DNA of 64,000 nucleotides from DATFQE01 sp963739085 (GTDB lineage Bacteria > Actinomycetota > Thermoleophilia > Gaiellales > Gaiellaceae), in assembly GCA_963739085.1 (NCBI GenBank), contig CAVTZA010000004.1:310001-374000 (forward strand), given 5' to 3'. Position numbers and translations under genes: made by a program. This document shows, one piece after another, positions 52,819-62,321 of this stretch; the first letter of the stretch is position 1, and each line of letters begins with the position of its first letter. Under the pieces are notes generated by a model. It ran no database searches. It had not been told where the DNA came from and was given only the letters and a program-made list of their open reading frames with translations.

Positions 52819-53691
52819 GTGAACGGAGGACGCAACACCGGGAGGAAAACCGCCCTGCTCGCAGGGGGGCTCGTGCTCGGCCTGGCGCTCGTCGGGCTCG
52901 CCTCCGGTGAGCGCTGGCGCGGAGGCGAGGGCCACGCCGAGGGCTCCGTGCCGGTGTTTCTCATCGACGTGATGCTCGTCGTCGGCGCGATCCTCGGCGC
53001 CGTCACGATGGTGCTCTTCGCACTCGTCTACGGAGGCTCGTACGGGTCGGTCGCGCTCGAGCGCCGGCGCCGCTCGTCGACGATGCGGGTGCTGACCTCG
53101 GTGACGATCGTGATCGTCGCGATCTTCGCCACGGTGGCGATCCGCAAGGCGCTCCGCGAGCGCTGGGGGAACGACGGCAGCTCGAAGATCGAGCAAGCGC
53201 AGCCCCAGCAGCGCAAGGGGGAGAACGACGGCGCGAGCGACGACCGCACCCTCGACTGGCGCTTCGTCGGCGGAGCCTTCGTCGTCGCGCTCTTCGGCAG
53301 CGCCTATGCCGCCCGCCTCGTGCTGAGAGGCGGCGGCGAGTCGCCGCCGGAGGACACGGCCGAGGCCGTCGCCCGGATCCTCGACGAGACCCTCGACGAC
53401 CTGCACGACGAGCGTGACCCGCGCCGCGCCGTGATCGCCGCGTACGCGCGCATGGAGCGCGCGCTCGCCGCGCACGGGCTGGCCCGGCGGCAGTCGGAGG
53501 CGCCCCTCGAGTACCTCGAGCGCGCGCTCGAGGAGCTGCACGCGAGCGCGTCGTCGGCGTCGCGGCTCACGCGCCTGTTCGAGTGGGCGAGCTTCAGCAA
53601 CCATCCGGTCGAGCCGGGGATGAAGGAGGAGGCGATCGAGGCGCTGGAGGCGGTCCGGGCGGAGCTCACGGCTCCGCTCGCGCCGGTATGA
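52819..53691 (+). CDS. DUF4129 domain membrane protein
   Basis: 290 residues, GTG start. Signal-anchor-like first helix (ALLAGGLVLGLALVGLA), further helices (VFLIDVMLVVGAILGAVTMVLFALVYG; TSVTIVIVAIFATVAI; FVGGAFVVALFGSAYAA) and a C-terminal DUF4129 domain (PRRAVIAAYARMERALAAHGLARRQSEAPLEYLERAL, then RLFEWASFSNHPVEPGMKEEAIEAL). DUF4129 is regularly found with MoxR, DUF58 and transglutaminase proteins in envelope clusters, as here. ATGA overlap with the next gene. Confidence 0.85.
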   Translation: MNGGRNTGRKTALLAGGLVLGLALVGLASGERWRGGEGHAEGSVPVFLIDVMLVVGAILGAVTMVLFALVYGGSYGSVALERRRRSSTMRVLTSVTIVIVAIFATVAIRKALRERWGNDGSSKIEQAQPQQRKGENDGASDDRTLDWRFVGGAFVVALFGSAYAARLVLRGGGESPPEDTAEAVARILDETLDDLHDERDPRRAVIAAYARMERALAAHGLARRQSEAPLEYLERALEELHASASSASRLTRLFEWASFSNHPVEPGMKEEAIEALEAVRAELTAPLAPV

Positions 53692-54194
53692 GCCGCGCCG
53701 CCAAGTCGGCGATCTGGGCGGCCGCGGTGGGCCTCGTCCCGCTGCTGGTCGTGCTGTGGTTCTTGCCCGGCCGCCGCGGGCTCGCCGTCGATGTCTTCCT
53801 TCTGGTGGTGGCCGCAGGCGCCGTGCTCGCGCTCGTGCGCGCCCTCGCCGACGCGGCGCCGAAGGCCACGGCCGAGCCGCCGCCGGGGCGGCGGCGGCTC
53901 TTGCAGCGGCTCCCGGAGCTCGAGCGCACCGAGCGTGCGGTGCTGCTCGCCGCTTCGAACGCGTTCGACGTCCACTACCGGCTGCGGCCGATCCTCCGGG
54001 AGATCGCGGCGCAGCGGCTGGCGACCCGGCGCGGGCTCGCGCTCGACCGCGACACCGCCGCTTCGCGCACCGTCGTCGGAGAGGAGGCGTGGGAGCTCGT
54101 ACGCCCCGACCGCGAGCCGCCGCACCTGCGCTTCGGCCCGGGAGTGGGAGCGCGCGACCTCGCCAAGGTCGTGGACTCGCTGGAGAGAATCTAG
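53688..54194 (+). CDS. Membrane protein of the MoxR cluster
   Basis: 168 residues: two N-terminal helices (IWAAAVGLVPLLVVLWFLP, VFLLVVAAGAVLALVRAL) then a soluble helical domain (ELERTERAVLLAASNAFDVHYRLRPILREIAAQRL). ATG overlaps the stop of the DUF4129 gene, and the stop is six bases before moxR. It is specific to this operon type; function unknown. Confidence 0.75.
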   Translation: MSRAAKSAIWAAAVGLVPLLVVLWFLPGRRGLAVDVFLLVVAAGAVLALVRALADAAPKATAEPPPGRRRLLQRLPELERTERAVLLAASNAFDVHYRLRPILREIAAQRLATRRGLALDRDTAASRTVVGEEAWELVRPDREPPHLRFGPGVGARDLAKVVDSLERI

Positions 54195-54200
54195 GAAGCG

Positions 54201-55187
<987 letters not shown>

Positions 55188-55200
55188 ACCCGAGCCGCCT

Positions 55201-55252
55201 GTCCGCGAAGCGGACCGGTGGAGGGGGTCTGGGGGAACCGGGAGGTTCCCCC
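55201..55252 (+). repeat. Paired intra-operon hairpins
   Basis: Two perfect inverted repeats between moxR and the DUF58 gene: GTCCGC-GAA-GCGGAC (55201-55215) and GGGGGAACC-GGGA-GGTTCCCCC (55231-55252). The second ends nine bases before the DUF58 ATG, so it would overlap its ribosome site. An attenuator, a REP-like element or an mRNA-processing site are possible. Confidence 0.55.
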
Positions 55253-55260
55253 GGCGGTGC

Positions 55261-56532
55261 ATGACCAGGGCCGCGTCGCCGAAGCTCGCGGCCTACGCCG
55301 GGCTTGTCGGCGCCGCGCTCCTCGGTGCGCTCGCTCTCCGGAGGCCGGAGCTGGTCGCCGTCGCCGGCGCGTTCGTGTTGCCGCTCGCGCTGGCGCTCGC
55401 ATTCGACCGCGAGCCGAAGCTGCGCGTGACACCGGAGCTCGAGCGCGAGCGCGCGCTCCAGGGCGACGAGCTCACGCTCACGCTGGATGTCGAGGGCGAC
55501 CCGGTCGAGCGCCTCGAACTGCTGGTCGACGTCCCGCCGGGCGTCGAGGTCGTCGACGGCTCGCCCCGGGCCGTGCTCCGCCTCGGCCGCGAGGACGAGC
55601 TGACCCTCGACCTGAGGTTGAAGGCTGTGCGCTGGGGCGCCTACCTGCTCGGCGGCGTCCGCATCAGAGCGCACGACCGCTTCGGCGTGCTCCTCCACGA
55701 GCAGCACCTCGACTCGACGCTGCCGCTCAAGGTCTACCCGCACGCCGAGACCCTTCGTGCACTCCTTCGCCCGCAGGAGACGCAGGTCTTTGCCGGCAAC
55801 CAGGTCGCGCGGACCCGCGGCGAGGGGATCGAGTTCGCCGACCTGCGGCCGTTCGCGCCCGGCGACCGCCTGCGGCGGATCAACTGGCGGGCGAGCGCCC
55901 GCCGCGGGACGATCTGGGTGAACGAGGCCCACCCGGAGCGAAACGCCGACGTCGTCATCTTCCTCGACACGTTCGCCGAGGCGAGGGGCGGCGGCCGGGG
56001 CACGCTCGACCTCGCCGTCGGCGCCGCCGGGTCGCTCGCCGAGCGGTACCTGCGCAACAAGGATCGCGTCGGCCTCGTCGGGTTCGGCGGCGTCCTCAAC
56101 TGGCTGCTGCCGGCCACCGGGATCGTCCAGCTCTACCGGATCGTCGACTCCCTGCTCGACACCGAGATCGTCCTCAACTACGCCTGGAAGAACCTCGACG
56201 TGATCCCGGCGCGGACGCTCCCGCCGAAGGCACTGGTCGTCGCGCTGACGCCGCTGATCGACAAGCGCTCGGTCGCGGCGCTGCTCGACCTGCGGCGGCG
56301 CGGCTTCGACCTCGCCATCGTGGAGATCGACCCGGCGCCCTACGTCCAGTCGGGCACCGACGAGCTCGAGCGGCTCGCCTTCCGGCTGTGGCGGCTGCGC
56401 CGAGAAGCGCTCCGCTCCGAGTACGAGCGGGTGGGCGTCCCCGTCGTGCCGTGGCGCGCGGACGAGTCGCTGCAGGTCGCATTGGAGGAGGTGCGCTCGT
56501 TCCGGCGGGGAGCCAGAGCCGTCCGCGGGTAG
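55261..56532 (+). CDS. DUF58 domain protein
   Basis: 423 residues. Two N-terminal helices (residues 9-45), a beta-rich middle, and the DUF58 core near residue 205: EFADLRPFAPGDRLRRINWRASARRGTIWVNE, followed by a von Willebrand A-like domain (DVVIFLDTFAEA, DRVGLVGFGG). The product is a membrane-anchored partner of MoxR and probably takes part in envelope or secreted-protein maturation. Its ATG may be occluded by the upstream hairpin. Confidence 0.88.
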   Translation: MTRAASPKLAAYAGLVGAALLGALALRRPELVAVAGAFVLPLALALAFDREPKLRVTPELERERALQGDELTLTLDVEGDPVERLELLVDVPPGVEVVDGSPRAVLRLGREDELTLDLRLKAVRWGAYLLGGVRIRAHDRFGVLLHEQHLDSTLPLKVYPHAETLRALLRPQETQVFAGNQVARTRGEGIEFADLRPFAPGDRLRRINWRASARRGTIWVNEAHPERNADVVIFLDTFAEARGGGRGTLDLAVGAAGSLAERYLRNKDRVGLVGFGGVLNWLLPATGIVQLYRIVDSLLDTEIVLNYAWKNLDVIPARTLPPKALVVALTPLIDKRSVAALLDLRRRGFDLAIVEIDPAPYVQSGTDELERLAFRLWRLRREALRSEYERVGVPVVPWRADESLQVALEEVRSFRRGARAVRG

Positions 56533-56552
56533 CGGCGGGAGCCGGGGCCTTC

Positions 56553-57014
56553 GTGCTCGCGCTCCCGTTGGCCGTCTATCCGGTCGTGCTGCGGCCCTCG
56601 GTGGCCGCGCTTGGGATCGCCGGGATGCTGTTGCTCGCCGGCGCCCTCCTGCGGCCGTCGGCGACGTTGGTGCCCTGGGCGGTGGCGTCCCTGGCCGCGG
56701 CCTACGGGCTCGCGCTCGCGCTCGCCGACGACGACCTCGACCCACGTGCAGGCTTCTTCGCGGCCGGGCTGCTGCTCGTCGCCGAGCTCGCGTTCTGGTC
56801 GGTCGACGCCCGCCGCTGGCCGCGGGAGGACCGCGCTGCCGCGCGCTTCCGCCTGGCCGGTCTCATCGTGCTGGCGCTCGCCGCCGCGACGATCGGGACG
56901 CTGCTCATGGCCGCCGGCGCGGCCGTGCCCGCGGGCACCCAGGCCCTCCAGGTCGTCGGCGCGCTCGGTGCAGTCGGTGCGCTCGTGACCCTCGCCCTGC
57001 TCGCTCGCCGCTAG
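56553..57014 (+). CDS. Small integral membrane protein of the MoxR-DUF58 cluster
   Basis: About 153 residues, nearly all hydrophobic: helices LALPLAVYPVVLRPSVAALGI, GMLLLAGALL, VPWAVASLAAAYGLALALA, GFFAAGLLLVAELAFWSV, LAGLIVLALAAATIGTLLMAAGA and VVGALGAVGALVTLALLA. GTG 56553 is the first reasonable start after the DUF58 stop at 56532, but the frame is open further upstream. In related operons a transglutaminase-type gene sits here; this protein lacks catalytic motifs. Confidence 0.65.
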   Translation: MLALPLAVYPVVLRPSVAALGIAGMLLLAGALLRPSATLVPWAVASLAAAYGLALALADDDLDPRAGFFAAGLLLVAELAFWSVDARRWPREDRAAARFRLAGLIVLALAAATIGTLLMAAGAAVPAGTQALQVVGALGAVGALVTLALLARR

Positions 57015-57044
57015 TTGACGCCCGGGCGTGCTTACCTTCCCACC

Positions 57045-57807
57045 GTGAAGAAGCTGCTCCTGCTGACCACGCTTGCAGCGCTCGCGCTGTCCGCATCGGC
57101 CTCCGCCCGCGTCGAGCGCCCGGTGGCGGCGCATGCAGCGCCGCCGCCGCTCAAGCTGCGGTCGAGCTGTGTCACGCCGCGCGGAGCGCAGCCGGGTCGT
57201 CCGCTTCCGGGCGGCAGACGGCATCCGCCTCATCGGCGTCGAGCTGGGCCGAGGCCCTCGCGGCCTCGTGCTCTCGCACGGCTATCACCAGAGCGTCTGC
57301 GACTGGATCGGCCAGGCGCGCCGGCTCGCGAGGGCCGGCTACCGGGTGCTCGTCTTCGACCATCGCAACCACGGCTCGTCGACGTACACGCGCAAGCGCT
57401 ACTGGCGGATCGACCACGACGTGGTCGGCGCAGTCAGGGCCATCCGGGCGAGGGGCGCGAAGTCGGTCGTGCTCGCCGGCTCGTCGATGGGCGCGACGGC
57501 GGTGCTCACCGGCGCCGCCGCGCTGCGTCTGGGCGTCGACGGGGTCGTGAGCCTCTCGGCGCCGACGCACATCTCGATCGTCGACGCGCAGGCCGCCGTC
57601 GGCAGGCTGGCCGTGCCGACGCTCTTCGTCGCGGCCGAGGACGACGACCCCTTCGACGACGACGCGCGCACGCTGTTCGCCGCATCGGCCGCCCGGGAGA
57701 AGCAGCTGGAGCTGGTCCCTGCCTCCGACGCCCACGGCACCGGCCTGCTCCAGCTCGCGTCCGTGCGCGCGCTGTTCGACGAATTCCTGCGCAGTCACTC
57801 CGGCTAG
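57045..57807 (+). CDS. Secreted alpha/beta hydrolase, single frameshift
   Basis: GTG 57045 begins a signal peptide (VKKLLLLTTLAALALSASASA). Near 57180 the product changes to the +1 frame (VVRFRAADGIRLIGVELGRG) and continues as an alpha/beta hydrolase: HGYHQSVCDW oxyanion region, nucleophile Ser in LAGSSMGATAVL, Asp in AAEDDDPFDDD and His in DAHGTGLL. Removing one C (near 57180) restores a single frame of about 253 residues. An exported esterase or peptidase; substrate unknown. Confidence 0.75.
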
Positions 57808-57813
57808 CGGAAC

Positions 57814-57819
57814 TACAAT
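57814..57819 (+). promoter_or_regulatory. -10 box of the 2-oxoacid dehydrogenase operon
   Basis: TACAAT, 6 nt before the GTG at 57826; one of the best -10 matches in the window (five of six bases of TATAAT). Confidence 0.6.
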
Positions 57820-57825
57820 CGGGAT

Positions 57826-58902
57826 GTGGCGCAGGTTCTTCCGGCCGAGCGCGATCTGAGGCGCGTGATCGGCGACGGCGATGCGGTCCCGGACGGGGAG
57901 GTCGAGGGGCTCACCGACCACGACCTCGTCGAGCTGTACCGCTCGCTCGTTCTGCTCCGCACCTACGACGAGCGCTCGGTGGTCTACCACCGCCAGGGCC
58001 GCATCGGGACCTACGCGATCTTCTGGAACCACGAGGCGATCCAGGCCGGGTCGGCGTACGCCCTCACGGACGACGACTGGATCTTCCCGAGCTATCGCGA
58101 GTCCGCGATCGGGCTGCTGCGCGGAATGCCCGTCTCGACCGTGCTGTCCTGGTGGCGCGGCCATCCGGCGGGCTGGTGGAACCCGGCCGACTACAACGTC
58201 GCCTCGATCTGCGTGCCGATCGGGACGCACGTCCCACACGCGGCGGGCCTGGCCTGGGGCAAGAAGCTGCGCGGAGAGAAGGCGTGCGCGATTGCCTACT
58301 TCGGCGACGGCGCCACCTCCGAGGGCTCCTTCCACGAGGGCGTCAACCTCGCGGCCGTCACCGGCGCACCCCTCGTGCTGATGTGCAACAACAACCAGTG
58401 GGCGATCTCGACGCCGCTCGAGGCGCAGACGCGCGCCGACAGCCTCGCCGACAAGGCCGTCGGCTACGGCATCCCGGGCATCCGCGTCGACGGGCTCGAC
58501 ATCCTCGCCGTGTTCGAGGCGACGCGAGAGGCGGTGGAGCGCGCGCGGGCCGGGGACGGCCCGACGTTCATCGAGGCCGTCCACTACCGCGCCGCGCCGC
58601 ACGCGACGGCAGACGATCAGAAGGCCTACATCGACCTCGACCGCGTCGAGGAGGCGCGCGCCCGCGAGTGCGTCGGGCGCTTCGAGGGCTACCTCCGCCG
58701 CGCGGGGATCCTCACGGACGAGATGGCCGAGTCGATCAAGGCCGAAGCGGCCGAGAAGATGCGCGAGGGGATCGCGGCCGCCGAGGCTGAGCCGCCGGCC
58801 GATCCCGCGCTCCTGTTCGAGCACGCGTTCGTCGACCCACCTGCGTCGTTTCAGCGCGACCTCGCCGAGCTCCGCCGGGTTCTCGGAGGCTCGCTTGGCT
58901 GA
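57826..58902 (+). CDS. 2-oxoacid dehydrogenase E1 alpha subunit
   Basis: 358 residues. The thiamine-diphosphate motif runs from GDG at about 160-162 (FGDGATSEGSFHEGVNLAAV) to the NNN at 188-190 (LMCNNNQWAIS). HRQGRIGTYAIFWNHEAIQ and WIFPSYRESAIGLLRG support a branched-chain or pyruvate dehydrogenase; RGHPAGWWNPADYNV is a less common loop. Decarboxylates a 2-oxo acid. GTG start with TACAAT box. Overlaps the E1 beta start by eight bases. Confidence 0.92.
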   Translation: MAQVLPAERDLRRVIGDGDAVPDGEVEGLTDHDLVELYRSLVLLRTYDERSVVYHRQGRIGTYAIFWNHEAIQAGSAYALTDDDWIFPSYRESAIGLLRGMPVSTVLSWWRGHPAGWWNPADYNVASICVPIGTHVPHAAGLAWGKKLRGEKACAIAYFGDGATSEGSFHEGVNLAAVTGAPLVLMCNNNQWAISTPLEAQTRADSLADKAVGYGIPGIRVDGLDILAVFEATREAVERARAGDGPTFIEAVHYRAAPHATADDQKAYIDLDRVEEARARECVGRFEGYLRRAGILTDEMAESIKAEAAEKMREGIAAAEAEPPADPALLFEHAFVDPPASFQRDLAELRRVLGGSLG

Positions 58903-59863
58903 GCTGACGCTGCTCGAGGCGATCAACGACTGCTTCCACGTCGAGCTCGAGCGCGACGGCGACGTGATGGTGATGGGCGAGGACGTCGGCCGCGCCGGCG
59001 GTGTCTTTCGCGCGACCGCGGGCCTGCGCGACCGCTTCGGCGCCGACCGCTGCTTCGACACGCCGCTCGCCGAGGCCGGGATCCTCGGCGGCGCGGTCGG
59101 GCTCTGCATGGCCGGGTTCAAGCCGGTCTGCGAGATGCAGTACGACGCCTTCTCGTATCCCTGTCTCGACCAGCTGATCACGCACGTCGGCCGCTATCGG
59201 TGGCGGAGCGGCGGCAAGCTCGGCTTCCCGCTCACCGTGCGGATGCCGTACGGCGGCGGTGTACGGGCCCCAGAGCTCCACGACGACTCGCCCGAGGCCT
59301 ACTACGTCCACACGCCGGGCGTGAAGGTCGCGATCCCGTCGACGCCCTCCGACGCGAAGGGCCTGCTGGCGGCTGCGATCCGCGACCCGGACCCCGTCGT
59401 CGTGCTGGAGCCGAAGCTCCACTACCGGACGATGCGCGGCAACGTTCCCGAGGGCGAGCACATCGTCCCGCTCGGCAAGGCGCGGCTTGCACTCGAGGGC
59501 GGCGACCTGACCCTGGTCGGCTACGGGTCGATGATCCCCGTCTGCGAGGCGGCTGCGGAGCAGATCGACGCCGACGTCGAGATCCTCGACGTGCGCACGC
59601 TGAAGCCGCTCGACGAGGACGCGCTCCTGATCTCCGCCGCGAAGACCGGACGGGTCGTGATCGTGCAGGAGGCTCCCCGAACGTGTGGGTACGCGGCCGA
59701 GCTCGCCGCGATCCTCGCCGAGAAGGCGATCCTCGACCTGAAGGGCCCGGTGCTGCGGGTCACCGGCTACGACGTGCCCTACCCCTACTGGCAGATCGAG
59801 GACGCCTACATGCCCTCGGTCGCCCGCGTCGTCGACGCGGCTCGCAAGCTGCTCGAGTTCTGA
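58895..59863 (+). CDS. 2-oxoacid dehydrogenase E1 beta subunit
   Basis: 322 residues, TTG start at 58895 with CGGAGG ribosome site about nine bases upstream. VMVMGEDVGRAGGVFRATAGL, TPLAEAGILGGAVGLCMAG and PVCEMQYDAFSYPCLDQLITHV are the E1 beta signatures; the C-terminal domain has VVIVQEAPRTCGYAAELAA. Forms an alpha2beta2 heterotetramer with the preceding product. Strongly similar to branched-chain 2-oxoacid and acetoin dehydrogenases; substrate not certain. Confidence 0.93.
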   Translation: MAELTLLEAINDCFHVELERDGDVMVMGEDVGRAGGVFRATAGLRDRFGADRCFDTPLAEAGILGGAVGLCMAGFKPVCEMQYDAFSYPCLDQLITHVGRYRWRSGGKLGFPLTVRMPYGGGVRAPELHDDSPEAYYVHTPGVKVAIPSTPSDAKGLLAAAIRDPDPVVVLEPKLHYRTMRGNVPEGEHIVPLGKARLALEGGDLTLVGYGSMIPVCEAAAEQIDADVEILDVRTLKPLDEDALLISAAKTGRVVIVQEAPRTCGYAAELAAILAEKAILDLKGPVLRVTGYDVPYPYWQIEDAYMPSVARVVDAARKLLEF

Positions 59864-59870
59864 GCCGACC

Positions 59871-60332
59871 ATGACGCGGACGCTCGTGTGGTCGGGCCTG
59901 GACGAACCGAGGATGGAGATCGCCCGCGTGGAGCTCGACGGCGCGGCATTGTCGGTGCGAGGGACGCAGATCGGGATCGCGTACGAGCTCCGCTACGAGC
60001 TCGAGCCTGGGCGTCTACAGGCGCAAGTGGTCGGTGGGCCCAGTCTGGACACGGGCCTCGACGGCGCGGACTTCTTCGATCTCGCGTACTCCCCGGTCTT
60101 CAACTCGCTGCCGGTCTTGCGCGACCGACTGCTGGAGGGCGGCGGCGCACGTGACTACGTGATGCGGTTCGTCTCCGTTCCCTCGCTCGATGTGATCGAG
60201 TCGAAGCAACGTTACGAGCCGCTCGGAGATCGTAAGGTGCGGTATCGGTCGGGAACGTTCGCCGCTGACCTCGACTTCGACGCCGACGGCCTCGTCGTTC
60301 GCTACGAGGGCCTGGCAGAACGGGTCGGTTGA
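59871..60332 (+). CDS. Putative glycolipid-binding (DUF1089-type) protein
   Basis: 153 residues, ATG at 59871. The pattern LVWSGLDEPRMEIARVELDG, LRYELEPG, then LDGADFFDLAYSPVFNSLPVLR and VRYRSGTFAADLDFDADGLVVRYEGLAERV is that of the putative glycolipid-binding family, a beta-rich lipocalin-like fold. Location in the middle of a 2-oxoacid dehydrogenase operon is unusual. Stop overlaps the TTG of the next gene (TTGA). Confidence 0.78.
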   Translation: MTRTLVWSGLDEPRMEIARVELDGAALSVRGTQIGIAYELRYELEPGRLQAQVVGGPSLDTGLDGADFFDLAYSPVFNSLPVLRDRLLEGGGARDYVMRFVSVPSLDVIESKQRYEPLGDRKVRYRSGTFAADLDFDADGLVVRYEGLAERVG

Positions 60333-60718
60333 GCGAGCGCCTCCGGCTTTGGCTCGAGCGCGCGCAGTCCGGCTTCTACCTTCGCGATGCGGCGACGAAC
60401 GAGCCCGTGCGCTGGGAGGACGAGCGGATCCGGGTCGTCCACGTCGCCGGCATCTCGTACCGGCCCGAAGCGCTCGACGACGCGTCCTTCGAGCCGGGCA
60501 GGCGGCTGGCGCTGGTCCCGGAGCCCGACAACGAGCACGACCCGAACGCGGTCGGGATCTGGAACGAGGACCGCACCGTCCAGGCAGGCTACGTCCCGCG
60601 CGAGGTCGCTCCGGAGCTCGCAGGCGACGAGCAGGCGATCTCGCTGTGGCGGGTCGAGGGCGGCCTGCGCGTGTTGATCGCACCGGCGGACGCCTGGATC
60701 GGACGGCCTCGCTCGTGA
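60329..60718 (+). CDS. HIRAN-domain protein
   Basis: 129 residues, TTG start. The central AGISYRPEALDDASFEPGRRLALVPEPDNEHDPNAVGIWNED followed by QAGYVPREVAPELA matches a HIRAN domain, which in larger proteins binds DNA 3' ends. Here it is a stand-alone domain with a short N-terminal helix (RLRLWLERAQSGFYLRD). GTGA overlap with the next gene. Role unknown. Confidence 0.8.
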   Translation: MSERLRLWLERAQSGFYLRDAATNEPVRWEDERIRVVHVAGISYRPEALDDASFEPGRRLALVPEPDNEHDPNAVGIWNEDRTVQAGYVPREVAPELAGDEQAISLWRVEGGLRVLIAPADAWIGRPRS

Positions 60719-61161
60719 AGGTGAAAATCCGGCCGGCGTCGCAGGAGACCTTGGCCGAGCTCGCCGCCTGGCGGTACGACCCGCCGTACGACTTCTACGA
60801 CGGCGACCAGGACCCCGTGCTCGATCCCGATCGCTACCACGGTGTGTTCGGCGAGGACGGAGCCCTCGTCGGCTTCTACTACCTGGAGGAGAAGGGCGAC
60901 GCGGTCGAGATCGGCCTCGGGCTCCGACCCGACCTGACGGGCCAGGGTCTCGGCGGCGAGTTCTTCGCGGCCGGCCTCGAGTTCGTCAGGAGCCGCCATC
61001 CGGGCCGCGCGGTCGTGCTCAACGTCGCCGCCTTCAACGAGCGTGCGATCAAGGTCTACGAGCGCGCCGGCTTCCGCGAGACGGGTCGCCACATCCGCCG
61101 CTTCGTGCGCTGGGGAGAGGTCGAGTTCGTCGAGATGGAGGAGGCCGGCGCCCGCGGGTAG
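60715..61161 (+). CDS. GNAT-family N-acetyltransferase
   Basis: 148 residues, GTG start. KIRPASQETLAELAAW start; GLRPDLTGQGLGGEFF is the acetyl-CoA pyrophosphate loop (Q/RxxGxG/A); NVAAFNERAIKVYERAGFRETG is the conserved C-terminal block. Acceptor unknown. It is coupled to the HIRAN gene and its stop codon TAG is part of the -10 box for the E2 gene. Confidence 0.88.
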   Translation: MKVKIRPASQETLAELAAWRYDPPYDFYDGDQDPVLDPDRYHGVFGEDGALVGFYYLEEKGDAVEIGLGLRPDLTGQGLGGEFFAAGLEFVRSRHPGRAVVLNVAAFNERAIKVYERAGFRETGRHIRRFVRWGEVEFVEMEEAGARG

Positions 61162-61164
61162 CTT
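61159..61164 (+). promoter_or_regulatory. -10 box of probable leaderless promoter for E2
   Basis: TAGCTT, 9 nt before the ATG at 61174, made partly from the upstream stop codon. Confidence 0.45.
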
Positions 61165-61173
61165 TCCGCGCGC

Positions 61174-62262
61174 ATGCCGTACGAGTTCAAGCTGCCGGAC
61201 CTGGGCGAGGGCCTGACCGAGGGCGAGATCGCCCGCTGGCTCGTGTCCGAGGGCCAGGACGTTGCTGAGGACGACCCGCTCGTCGAGGTCCAGACGGACA
61301 AGACGACCGTCGAGATCCCGTCGCCGGCGGCCGGGAAGATCGCGCGCATCCTGGTCGAGGAAGGGCAGGTCGTCCCGGTCGGGACGGTGCTCGTCGTGAT
61401 CGGGGAGGACGGCGCTGTGCCCGCTCCCGCGGTCGCGGAGGCGCCGCGGGCCGAGCCGGCGCCGTCCTCGGCGACGGCGTCCGCGCTCGGGGACGCCAAG
61501 GTGCGCGCGACGCCGCTCGTCCGCAAGATCGCGCGCGAGCTCGGCGTCGACCTCGCGTCGGTGGAGGGCACCGGGCCGCAAGGGCGGATCACCGAGGAGG
61601 ACGTCCGTCGAGCCGGAGGCCCGCCCGCCGAGGGGCGGAGGGAGCCCCTCCGCGGAGTCCGCCGACTGATCGCCGAGCACATGACGCGGGCGCACCGCGA
61701 GGTCCCGCCCGTGACGTGGGTCGAGGAGGCCGACTTCCGCAACGTCGACCTGGGGCAGCTCGTGCCGCTGACGCTGAAGGCCGTCGCCCTGACGCTGAAG
61801 GAGTTCCCCGAGCTCAATGCGAGGCTCGAGGGCGAGGAGATCGTGTACCTCGACCGCTATGACCTCGGCATCGCGATCCAGACCGACCATGGTCTCGTCG
61901 TCCCGGTGGTGCGCGACGCCGACTCGCGTTCGATCGAAGAGCTGGACGCCGACGTGAGGCGGCTCGCCGAGGACGCCCGCGCGGGCCGGCTCAAGCCCGA
62001 GGAGCTGCGCGGCTCCACCTTCACGGTGACGAGCGCGGGCAAGCTCGCGGGGCTCTTCCAGACGCCGATCGTCAACCATCCCGAGGTCGCGATCCTCAGC
62101 CTCGGGCGCATCGCCGACCGGCCTGTCGTCCGCGACGGCGAGGTGGTCGTGACGCCCGTCGGCTACGTCGCGCTCACGTTCGACCACCGTGTGGTGGACG
62201 GCGCGCGGGCTGCCGCGTTCGGGTTGGCCGTTATCGAGCGGCTGGAACGCGGCCCCGAATGA
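61174..62262 (+). CDS. 2-oxoacid dehydrogenase E2 dihydrolipoamide acyltransferase
   Basis: 362 residues: lipoyl domain with lipoylated Lys43 (VQTDKTTVEI), Ala/Pro-rich linker, peripheral-subunit-binding domain (about 109-143, ATPLVRKIARELGVDL, GTGPQGRITEEDV) and catalytic domain ending in His338-Asp342 (FDHRVVDG). Only one lipoyl domain. It forms the core of the complex with the E1 subunits. No E3 (dihydrolipoamide dehydrogenase) gene is in this window. Confidence 0.93.
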   Translation: MPYEFKLPDLGEGLTEGEIARWLVSEGQDVAEDDPLVEVQTDKTTVEIPSPAAGKIARILVEEGQVVPVGTVLVVIGEDGAVPAPAVAEAPRAEPAPSSATASALGDAKVRATPLVRKIARELGVDLASVEGTGPQGRITEEDVRRAGGPPAEGRREPLRGVRRLIAEHMTRAHREVPPVTWVEEADFRNVDLGQLVPLTLKAVALTLKEFPELNARLEGEEIVYLDRYDLGIAIQTDHGLVVPVVRDADSRSIEELDADVRRLAEDARAGRLKPEELRGSTFTVTSAGKLAGLFQTPIVNHPEVAILSLGRIADRPVVRDGEVVVTPVGYVALTFDHRVVDGARAAAFGLAVIERLERGPE

Positions 62263-62264
62263 AC

Positions 62265-62290
62265 GGGAGCCCGGCCGCAGCCGGGCTCCC
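62265..62290 (+). terminator. Hairpin terminator after E2
   Basis: Perfect 11-bp stem GGGAGCCCGGC/GCCGGGCTCCC with CGCA loop, starting three bases past the stop; no T run. Confidence 0.8.
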
Positions 62291-62321
62291 ATAACGCGAC
62301 GCTCGGTCCCTTCCGCTCTGC

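Noticed and set aside
55218..55260. Coding N-terminal extension of DUF58 through the hairpins
   Set aside because: The ATG at 55261 gives a normal family N-terminus; upstream codons translate a hairpin.
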